Shown here: positions 6,951-13,275 of the stretch, piece by piece | How the letters are laid out: each line of letters opens with the position of its first letter | Position numbering within the stretch: position 1 is the stretch's first letter | Assembly: GCA_900550185.1 (NCBI GenBank) | Contig: URRN01000031.1 | Coordinates: forward strand, 1 to 14,403 | Source: an uncultured Collinsella sp. | Lineage (GTDB): Bacteria; Actinomycetota; Coriobacteriia; Coriobacteriales; Coriobacteriaceae | Direction of reading: 5' to 3' | DNA length: 14,403 bases | Notes under the pieces: model-generated | Told to the model about the DNA's origin: nothing | Database searches by the model: none | The model's input: only the letters and a program-made list of their open reading frames with translations | Program-made: the position numbers and the translations under genes

Positions 6951-7370
6951 CTAGAACTCTTCCTCGTCATCCGCATCGGTCAGCAGGTCGTTGACAAACT
7001 TGACGCGCGTGTCGTCAGCCGCGAGGATCTCGCGGATAACCTGATCGGCGGGAGCCTCCTGGTCCGAAAAGAGCAGCTGGATCAGCAGCGGCAGATTCAT
7101 GTTGGCAACCAGGTAGGTGTTGGGGCGCGTCTGGACGATCTTGGTGAACTCGTTGTTGACGCTGCCGCCAAACAGGTCGGTGCACACGATTACGTCGTCG
7201 GCGGGGTCGAAGGTCGCCAGGAGCTTGGCGGCCTCCTCGGCGACGTCGGTGCGGCCGTCGACAAACATCGACAGGTCGTGGACGTTATCGCGCGCGCCCG
7301 AGAGCAGCTCGGTGCTCTCTTTGATGCCGGTCGCAAAATGCGCGTGGCTGGCAAAGATGTATTGCCTCAT
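6951..7370 (-). CDS. PTS mannose-family EIIA component
   Basis: EIIA takes phosphate from HPr and hands it to EIIB. The 139-aa product starts MRQYIFASHAHFATGI; His9 in SHAHFA is the expected phosphorylation site. VCTDLFGGSVNNE (near 83-95) matches the family's DxxGGSPxN motif. I chose ATG 7370, preceded by TTTGGGGGAAACCGCA, over an in-frame TTG at 7385, which lacks spacing for a ribosome binding site. The start lies 21 bases after the stop of deglycase copy B, consistent with one transcript. The C-terminus is strongly acidic (DADDEEEF), like that of EIIC. Confidence 0.92.
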   Translation of the reverse strand: MRQYIFASHAHFATGIKESTELLSGARDNVHDLSMFVDGRTDVAEEAAKLLATFDPADDVIVCTDLFGGSVNNEFTKIVQTRPNTYLVANMNLPLLIQLLFSDQEAPADQVIREILAADDTRVKFVNDLLTDADDEEEF

Positions 7371-7391
7371 TGCGGTTTCCCCCAAATGGAA

Positions 7392-8453
7392 TTAGTAGTC
7401 GAACTGGTGGTAGTAGCGGCGGTACTTGAGGTTGTGCTTGGTGACCAGCTCGTAGTTGCGCGCGAGGCGGTCGGTGGTCAGCACAGACAGGATCCAGGGG
7501 GACACGATGACGCGGAAGTCGTCGTCCAGGCCCGGGATCGCGTACTCGGCGGTGTCGATGATGACGTAGTCCTCGTCGCCGGTCACGCCGCTGGTGAGGA
7601 AGGCGCGGACGCGCTCGTCGAGGGCGCGGCACTCGTCCTCTCCCATGAACAAGAACACCGGGACGCCGGGCTCGAGCAGCTCGAGCGTGCCGTGGAAGAA
7701 GTCGTGCGAGGTGATGTGGCGGATGCGCTTCCACTGCATCTCCTCGAGCAGGCACATGGAGTACAGGATGGTCTCGCCCCACAGCGCGCCCGAGCCGATG
7801 AACATGGTGTAGTCGGCCAGCGCGTACTTCCTGGCGAGCTCCTCGGCGCGCGGCTCGAAGCGCTTGCGGATGTCGAGCATGTCCTTCCAGACGTCCTTCG
7901 TCTGCTCGATGAACAGGTCGAACTTGGGGAAGCAGCCGCGGCGGTTGAGCAGGCGCAGGCCGAAGCAGTCGGCGAGGTAGTAGCCCTTCTCGCAGCCGCC
8001 GGCGCCGTGGTCGGAGGCCATCATGACGCAGTTCTCGGCGCCCACGGCCTGCCCGATCTTGCCCTCGGGGTTGGTCATGGCGAAGACGCGCACGCCCATC
8101 TCCCTCATCTTGCCGACGGCCTCGAGCACCTCGGGGGTGGTGCCGGACTCGGAGGCGGTCAGCACGACGGACCTGTCGGTCATGCGCTTGTGGCCCATGA
8201 CGTTCCACTCGGCGGCGTGGATCAGGTAGACCTCGAGGTCGCGGTCGCCGAACTTGTTCATGAGGTACTCGAGCTGCATGAGCTCGTCCCAGGTGCCGCC
8301 GACGCCCATCAGGAACACGGCGTCGTAGCCCTCGTCGGCGACCTTGTCGGCGAGCGCGGTCATCTTCTTGCCGGTCTCGTAGAGCGCCTTGCCGTCCTCG
8401 AGATAGCCCTCCTGGTCGAAATGCATGATCTCGATCTTCTCGGTTTCCTTCAT
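7392..8453 (-). CDS. FrlB/GfrF-like SIS-domain fructosamine-6-phosphate deglycase, copy B
   Basis: This 353-aa SIS protein has the same length as the copy at 2242-3303 and about 50 differences from it, so roughly 86% identity. It keeps ASESGTTPEV, Glu238, His254 and the RRYYHQFDY end. Predicted reaction: hydrolytic deglycation of a fructosamine 6-phosphate in the cytosol. ATG 8453 follows GGAGAG by about 6 bases. It lies between the 371-aa SIS gene (60 bp upstream) and EIIA (21 bp downstream), so it is made together with the PTS. A 106-bp stretch is identical in DNA to copy A. The antisense strand is open over the whole gene, a by-product of its extreme GC-ending codon bias, which suggests strong expression. 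Most differences from copy A are conservative, but Ala250 to His next to the catalytic loop could alter specificity. Confidence 0.82.
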   Translation of the reverse strand: MKETEKIEIMHFDQEGYLEDGKALYETGKKMTALADKVADEGYDAVFLMGVGGTWDELMQLEYLMNKFGDRDLEVYLIHAAEWNVMGHKRMTDRSVVLTASESGTTPEVLEAVGKMREMGVRVFAMTNPEGKIGQAVGAENCVMMASDHGAGGCEKGYYLADCFGLRLLNRRGCFPKFDLFIEQTKDVWKDMLDIRKRFEPRAEELARKYALADYTMFIGSGALWGETILYSMCLLEEMQWKRIRHITSHDFFHGTLELLEPGVPVFLFMGEDECRALDERVRAFLTSGVTGDEDYVIIDTAEYAIPGLDDDFRVIVSPWILSVLTTDRLARNYELVTKHNLKYRRYYHQFDY

Positions 8454-8513
8454 TTGTCTCTCCTTTCTGGGGTTGTTTCCACATCCCCCATGCCAACGGG
8501 CATCAAAACCCGC

Positions 8514-9629
8514 TTACATTCCGTAACACTCGGCCGCTTTGGCCTTAAGCGCATTGACTGACTCTTCGTAGCCCTCCGCCTTGACCTCCATTTGCTTGGA
8601 GACAGCATCGAGATACGGGTGAACGTCCCATGACTTCAGACGCTCGGCGATTATTGCCGCAATCGTCTGGAAGAACACGAGATTGGGAATTGCACTGAGC
8701 AGCGGAGCCACCTGAGGCACCACAACCTCGTGAGCCCTACCCTTGGGATGGGCCGTGAGCAGCACCGTTTTTGCCGTAACGTTCGATAGCGCATCGGCGA
8801 TATTCGCAAGACGCTCCGACCCCTGCGGATCGTCGACAATAAACACCAGGTAGCCCGGAACAATCTGCATCTCGGGACCGTGGACGAACTCCTCGCCTTC
8901 GTGATGCATGGCAGGAATCTTGATGGTCTCGCTCAGTTTGAGCGCCGCCTCCTCGGCAACACCGTAGTTGGGGCCGTTGCCGACGACCATAGCGGGCGTG
9001 TGCTCAGAAAGCTCGAGCATGTGGTCTTGGACATATGCCTCGGCGGTCTTGCACATCACGGCATTAGCCTGGATAGCCTCGCGCAGGCCATCAAGACGCT
9101 GAGCAACGCCCTTGGCGTCAATCGTTCCGCGCGCCTGACCGCCGTAAATACCAAAGAGCACCAGGTACTCAACGAGAACCTCGACGCCCAGAGTCACAAA
9201 GTCCACCGACTCGACACCCACACCGTAGTCAAGAACGATGTCGGCGTGTTCCTTGATGGGTGCCTCGACGTTTGCCGTGAGCGCAACTGCAGCCATATCG
9301 TGTGCGCGCATGTAATCAAGAGCCGCAATCGTATTGGTCGAATAACCACTCTGCGAGACGGCGATGTTGAGCGCATGCTGCGGATAGGTGTGTTCAAAAT
9401 CGACGAAGGCCTCGGGCGTCACAACGGACACTTGCATCTGCAGCGCATCTTGCAGGAAATCGCGGGTGCAATCCGCAGCATGGCGCGACGAACCCGAAGC
9501 AACGATGCGCAGTGCGTCAAAAGAACCGGACTGGAAAATATCAACGAGCTGCGCTACCAGCTCAGACGAACGCTCGAGGTTCTCCCCCATACGCACATGG
9601 GCAAGCTGAACGTAATCGAGCATCTTCAT
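8514..9629 (-). CDS. Double-SIS sugar-phosphate deglycase/isomerase (GfrE-, FrlB- or GlmS-C-terminal-like)
   Basis: This 371-aa protein has two SIS domains and resembles the isomerase half of GlmS and the FrlB/GfrE deglycases. The first phosphosugar loop is ASGSSRH (44-50) and the second cluster SQSGYSTNT (92-100). Glu234 (KLSET) and His250 (EEFVHGPEMQ) keep the 16-residue spacing of the deglycase Glu/His pair. There is no N-terminal glutaminase domain, so it is not GlmS itself. ATG 9629 is preceded by GAGGTGAG. It is the first gene of unit 1, followed by deglycase B and then EIIA and EIIB. Known gfr operons pair two SIS enzymes with a mannose-type PTS, one for glucoselysine 6-phosphate and one for fructoselysine 6-phosphate. 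By that analogy this could be the GfrE-type partner. An AgaS-like role is the main alternative. Confidence 0.75.
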   Translation of the reverse strand: MKMLDYVQLAHVRMGENLERSSELVAQLVDIFQSGSFDALRIVASGSSRHAADCTRDFLQDALQMQVSVVTPEAFVDFEHTYPQHALNIAVSQSGYSTNTIAALDYMRAHDMAAVALTANVEAPIKEHADIVLDYGVGVESVDFVTLGVEVLVEYLVLFGIYGGQARGTIDAKGVAQRLDGLREAIQANAVMCKTAEAYVQDHMLELSEHTPAMVVGNGPNYGVAEEAALKLSETIKIPAMHHEGEEFVHGPEMQIVPGYLVFIVDDPQGSERLANIADALSNVTAKTVLLTAHPKGRAHEVVVPQVAPLLSAIPNLVFFQTIAAIIAERLKSWDVHPYLDAVSKQMEVKAEGYEESVNALKAKAAECYGM

Positions 9630-9660
9630 CGTCTCACCTCGTTACAAATCATTAGTATTT

Positions 9661-9742
9661 GATACCAATCACAGTTACAGGTTACGGCTTTTTGATACCT
9701 CTTTGTCGATTAATTTATCCCCTTCGGCGAACGGTCGATTTT
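9661..9742 (-). promoter_or_regulatory. Promoter and paired operators of the SIS-deglycase-EIIA-EIIB unit
   Basis: GATACCAAT (9661-9669) and a weaker GATACCTCT (9694-9702) lie 33 bp apart, matching the two other promoters. The expected -10 position reads TGTGAT on the minus strand (9668-9673), weaker than the TATAAT at the other two. GGCGAACGGTCGATTTT (9726-9742) is the second shared motif, 23 bp beyond the distal site. Further upstream a TGTATATACA palindrome (9757-9766), with TTGGGC 16 bp before a TATACA on the minus strand, could be an alternative promoter. The leader to ATG 9629 is about 30 nt. Confidence 0.7.
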
Positions 9743-9822
9743 GAGCCATGTAAGGTTGTATATACAGTCGGTCAAATTGCCCAAACAGACCGGCTGTTAC
9801 CGCGCGCGATGCAAAGCCCCAG

Positions 9823-10536
9823 CTAGTACGTATAGGTGTAGCCGCCCGTATCGCCACGATTGAAGGACTTTACATACTCGATAGCCTGACCGCTCGCGTC
9901 ATAGCTCACGCATTCCAAAAGCAAAACAAGATCGCCCTGTTCCAGTCCAAGGAGGCCGGCATCTCGTGCGCCCAGTGCCTCGATATCGAGCTTTTCCTGT
10001 GCCATGACTGGCTTTCGGCCCAGCATCTCATAGGTCTCGTACAAACTGAAGACCGACACGTCAATATCTTCGATGGTTGGGAACAGCAGGCAGGGAATCA
10101 GCGCCGTCTCAATCGATACGGGGCTACCGTTTATGCAGTTCAGGCGTCGAACGGAATAGAGCAGGTCGTCCTCGGCGATGCCAAACAGGTCGGCGTAATA
10201 TGGCCCCGCATAACGCTTGGAACGCGCGAGAATACGGACGGACGGCTCGCCGCCCGAAGCACGGACCGATTCACGGAAACCGACCGTGCGTTCAAAAAAA
10301 GCAGGTACTTTCTGCGCCACAAAGGCACCTTTTCCCCGAACACGGCGAATCTGCCCGCGTCGAACCAGCTCATCGACAGCGCTTCGGATGGTCAAGCGTG
10401 TCGTACCAAATTCCTCGGCGAGGTCTTTTTCGGACGGAATCATGGAACCCGTGGGATATGCACCGCGCTCGATACGTTCCTCGATGCAGCGTCGAATGCG
10501 CATATAAACCGGGGTGGCATCTACTGTTTCAGCCAT
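9823..10536 (-). CDS. GntR-family transcriptional regulator, HutC subfamily (regulator 1)
   Basis: This 237-aa cytosolic regulator has an N-terminal GntR winged helix (about residues 9-75: PSEKDLAEEFGTTRLTIRSA, then GKGAFVA) and a C-terminal UTRA ligand-binding domain (about 95-232: SVRRLNCINGSPVSIETA; IEYVKSFNRGD). HutC-type proteins usually repress sugar or amine catabolic genes and release DNA on binding a phosphorylated pathway intermediate. ATG 10536 lies 16 bases inside the end of the upstream regulator gene, so the two are translationally coupled. It sits just upstream of unit 1. FrlR of the E. coli fructoselysine operon is in the same family, supporting a role on the operators seen at three promoters, though which motif it binds is unknown. 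Confidence 0.9.
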   Translation of the reverse strand: MAETVDATPVYMRIRRCIEERIERGAYPTGSMIPSEKDLAEEFGTTRLTIRSAVDELVRRGQIRRVRGKGAFVAQKVPAFFERTVGFRESVRASGGEPSVRILARSKRYAGPYYADLFGIAEDDLLYSVRRLNCINGSPVSIETALIPCLLFPTIEDIDVSVFSLYETYEMLGRKPVMAQEKLDIEALGARDAGLLGLEQGDLVLLLECVSYDASGQAIEYVKSFNRGDTGGYTYTY

Positions 10537-11288
10537 TGTTCACCTGCCACGCTCCTCATGCCGTTCTCTTCGCCGTTATCGGCAAAGCGGAACTTTGTGG
10601 GCAAAATCACCGATTTGCAATGCTCCACAAAACGCATGTCCTTATCAAATTCGATCGAGCTCTCATAGAACACCGGCGTTCCCTCTTCTTGCTGGAGCAG
10701 CTCGGCCTCTTCGACGTTCAAACGCGAGATGGAGATATGCTCACGTCCATGCTCAACGCGCACGCCACCTTCTTTGAGCAAGACATCGTAAAGGCTCTCA
10801 CACTCAAAATCGTGCTCGGGAAGCGATGGGCACAGGGACAGGTTAACGTGAGCGGTCTCGATTGACGCCGGCTCGCCCTCAATAAGTCGAACGCGCTGCA
10901 TGCGGAGCAAGGGAGCGCCTACAGCCACCCCAAGCTTGTCGGCAAGCGCCTCATCCGCCTCGATGGTCCCGGTGGAAACCAGACGAGAAGAGGGGTGCAG
11001 GCCGGCAGTCCGCACAGCATCGGAAAAGCTATACGTTTCCTGGAAGATGTTCAGCGGCTTGGGAGGACACACATACGTGCCCGATCCGCGACGGCTCTCG
11101 AGCGTTCCACACGAGATAAGCCGCGTGATACCGGCACGCAACGCCGTACGCGAAACGCCAATCTCTTCGCACAGCACGCGCTCGGCCGGCAGGCGATCGC
11201 CGCCGGCAAGCTGATGGTGCTGGATATACCAAAGAATTCCCTCAACAGCATGATCTTTGGGGGGAATTGCATAAGATTCGCCTGCCAT
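10521..11288 (-). CDS. GntR-family transcriptional regulator, HutC subfamily (regulator 2)
   Basis: This 255-aa regulator has a GntR winged helix (about 12-74: RLPAERVLCEEIGVSRTALR; RRGSGTYV) followed by a UTRA domain (about 95-240: MQRVRLIEGEPASIETAHVN; FYESSIEFDKD). The general layout matches regulator 1, but sequence similarity between the two is low, so they are not a recent duplication. ATG 11288 is preceded by GAGGAG with an 8-base spacer. Its 3' end overlaps the start of regulator 1. The recognition helices differ (SRTALRAG here, TRLTIRSA in regulator 1), so they probably read different operators. That is of interest because the target promoters carry two different motifs. Confidence 0.9.
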   Translation of the reverse strand: MAGESYAIPPKDHAVEGILWYIQHHQLAGGDRLPAERVLCEEIGVSRTALRAGITRLISCGTLESRRGSGTYVCPPKPLNIFQETYSFSDAVRTAGLHPSSRLVSTGTIEADEALADKLGVAVGAPLLRMQRVRLIEGEPASIETAHVNLSLCPSLPEHDFECESLYDVLLKEGGVRVEHGREHISISRLNVEEAELLQQEEGTPVFYESSIEFDKDMRFVEHCKSVILPTKFRFADNGEENGMRSVAGEQWLKQ

Positions 11289-11326
11289 TGCACAGACTCC
11301 TCATTCAGAAACGTATGCCGCCAAAA

Positions 11327-11815
11327 TTAGGCCAGCCCTCCCATGGCATCAAATTCTGCCTTGATCTTCTCGGCGACATTCCGATACGACTTATATAGAC
11401 TTGAATCGCGTTTGACTTCGTCGGTCATAACGGGAATCTCTAATTTGGAAACCTCGTCTTTTCCCGTCTGAACCGCCACAACAACGCCCATACCAAGACA
11501 CATATTACGCTTGGCAGCATTTATTTTTGCTGCCTTGGCAGGATTTGCCAGGATACGCTGGGCAAATTCCTGTTTAGAGACCGCTTCTTCGGCCTCCGGA
11601 TCGCCCGCCTCGGCCACTTCGCACTGCAACACGTCCGCATAGTCAAAAATCTTCGGCTCGCCGCCGCGCTGATGTACGGCCCATTTGCGATGCGTGGCAT
11701 CCTGGTAGATAGCCGGCAAAAACGTAAACCGCGGCGGGTCCAAAATCGTATCCGTGATGGTAAACACATCGGGATCAAAGGCATCCTGCGGGTTTTTCTT
11801 CTTGAACAGCCCCAT
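11327..11815 (-). CDS. Unknown small cytosolic protein upstream of the regulators (possibly DUF4428-like)
   Basis: I do not recognise this 162-aa protein with confidence. ATG 11815 (MGLFKKKNPQDAF) was preferred over the frame start at 11848 because GGGAGG lies 6 bases upstream. There is no signal peptide or membrane span. The middle (KIFDYADVLQCEVAEAGD) and the end (SSLYKSYRNVAEKIKAEFD) recall small proteins of the DUF4428 type, where a short strand-rich region follows MGLFKKK-like starts. That is a pattern impression only. It ends 38 bp before regulator 2 and may be co-transcribed with both regulators. Confidence 0.7.
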   Translation of the reverse strand: MGLFKKKNPQDAFDPDVFTITDTILDPPRFTFLPAIYQDATHRKWAVHQRGGEPKIFDYADVLQCEVAEAGDPEAEEAVSKQEFAQRILANPAKAAKINAAKRNMCLGMGVVVAVQTGKDEVSKLEIPVMTDEVKRDSSLYKSYRNVAEKIKAEFDAMGGLA

Positions 11816-11936
11816 ATCAGCCTCCCGTACTAGCATTAAACAACTCAACCTGAATATAGCACCAATTTCAAGCCGCCGCCTTACCCTATCGGTGCGCGGC
11901 GTCTATAGCTCGCCCAGCGGAAGAGTTCACGGACGA

Positions 11937-12009
11937 GGGCCGGGGTGCCTGCCTTGTTTTGAGAAGTGGGCTCCGCGAACTTCTCAAAACAAGGCAGGCA
12001 CCCCGGCCC
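11937..12009. repeat. Perfect 31-bp inverted repeat with 11-nt loop
   Basis: The arms 11937-11967 and 11979-12009 are exact reverse complements over 31 bases; the left arm begins GGGCCGGGGTGCC and ends TGAGAAGT. The loop is GGGCTCCGCGA. It lies between the 3' end of the LacI-family gene and the 5' region of the unknown gene at 11327-11815. No T tract follows on either strand, so it is not a standard intrinsic terminator, although it would strongly stop or stabilise a transcript. Perfect symmetry over 31 bp suggests recent origin, a mobile palindromic unit, or selection for the full hairpin. Confidence 0.9.
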
Positions 12010-12063
12010 CGCCGGCAAATAGCGGACACTCCGCATGCAATCTATGCAAACAAACAAGTACGC

Positions 12064-13092
12064 TTAGCTACATTCGGTAAGATCGAGCACGCTGCCCTTC
12101 ACGATAAGCGCCGGCTCCAGAACGACTTCTTCGGCACGTCTACCGCCCCTACCGGCAAGGCGCTTGGACATGCAGCCAAAAGCATGCTCCGCGAGGATAC
12201 CAGGATCCTGCTCAATCGCGGTCAGCGCCGGCTCAAAGAGAACGTCGGCGGCCGAGTTGTCGTAACTCACCACCGAAATGTCGCCCGGAATGCTCTTCCC
12301 CATCTCGTGTAAGCGCTTGAGCAGACCAAGGGCAATGTTGTCCGAGCTTGCAAATACGGCGGTGGCGTCGGTCGCGAGCACCGCCTCCGAGGCCTCGTAG
12401 GCACTCGGAATGTAGTACTCGCTCTCAAACTCCAAACGCGCGTCGATAGGCAAGCCAACCTCGCGCAGCGCGCGCTCATAGCCGGCAAGTCGCTTACGCC
12501 CCGTATTGGAACGGCGCGCGTTAACCAAGCAGGCAATGCGACGGTGGCCCTGCTCGATCAGATAGCGAGTGGCCATGTAGCCACCCATCTCGTGGTCGAA
12601 CATCACCTTGTCGCACTCGAGCCCCTCAATGGCACGGTCGACCATCACGGCAGGGATAGGCAGATGGCTGACTTCTTCGCGCAGGGCGCGGTCGTCGGAG
12701 AACTCGTCGCCCACAACCAGGAAGACACCATCAACGCCGCGCGTTACCAGCTGGCGCAGCAGCTCCAGATCGTCGTCGGCACTTCCACCCGAGCTGGTAA
12801 TGAAGAGCGCATAGCCATCCTCGCGGCAGCGCTTTTCCAGGCTACCGGCGAGCGAGGCAAAAAAGCGGCTCTCGATGTTAGGGACGATAAGGCCCAGCGT
12901 GCGCGACTCGCGCATGACCAGACTACGCGCAATCTGGTTGGGGACATAGTGGTTGCGCGCCGCGACCTCCTTGATGAGCTTGCGGTTTTCTTCCGAGATG
13001 CGACAGGGCCGATTATTGAGAACAAGCGAGACCGACGAGGGGGAAAGCCCCACCTCCTGGGCGATCTGCTTGAGGGTGACTTTGTTGGCCAT
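12064..13092 (-). CDS. LacI-family transcriptional regulator
   Basis: This 342-aa regulator has the LacI N-terminal helix-turn-helix and hinge (VTLKQIAQEVGLSPSSVSLV, residues 5-24, then NQIARSLVMR) and a periplasmic-binding-like effector domain with LGLIVPNIESRFFA, VDGVFLVV, FASSDNIALGLLKRL and SVVSYDN. ATG 13092 was chosen because GGAAGGAG lies 5-6 bases upstream and it starts exactly at the family N-terminus; the frame stays open upstream only as antisense of murB. It is transcribed away from murB, sharing a 183-bp intergenic region. Its effector and targets cannot be told; the PurR/CcpA-like layout is common to the family. Proximity to the sugar-amine cluster may be coincidental, since the regulators at 9823-11288 lie closer. 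Confidence 0.92.
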   Translation of the reverse strand: MANKVTLKQIAQEVGLSPSSVSLVLNNRPCRISEENRKLIKEVAARNHYVPNQIARSLVMRESRTLGLIVPNIESRFFASLAGSLEKRCREDGYALFITSSGGSADDDLELLRQLVTRGVDGVFLVVGDEFSDDRALREEVSHLPIPAVMVDRAIEGLECDKVMFDHEMGGYMATRYLIEQGHRRIACLVNARRSNTGRKRLAGYERALREVGLPIDARLEFESEYYIPSAYEASEAVLATDATAVFASSDNIALGLLKRLHEMGKSIPGDISVVSYDNSAADVLFEPALTAIEQDPGILAEHAFGCMSKRLAGRGGRRAEEVVLEPALIVKGSVLDLTECS

Positions 13093-13275
13093 CTCGCTCC
13101 TTCCAGGTTTACGCGCAATCTCTTGAAAGTATAGCGACCGCCCCTCTACCTCGGTGATAAACACTTTACCAATCCGGTAGACGGCTGTTTTATCGCCGTC
13201 AGCGCACCAAATCCGTCCGGGTGGGGTATATTGCAATCGATTGATGACGACGACCACCAAAAGGCGGATATTCAT
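13093..13275. promoter_or_regulatory. Divergent lacI-type/murB intergenic region
   Basis: A GACGGC/GCCGTC inverted repeat (13180-13185 and 13195-13200, 9-nt spacer) lies in the middle and is a candidate operator or hairpin. A TATATT at 13227-13232 could be the murB -10 box, but no convincing -35 precedes it. No motif of the sugar-amine regulon is present. Confidence 0.35.

Noticed and set aside
7278..8561. Long plus-strand open frame (427 codons) opposite deglycase copy B
   Set aside because: Same cause as for copy A. It has no ribosome binding site of note and extends across the ends of neighbouring genes.
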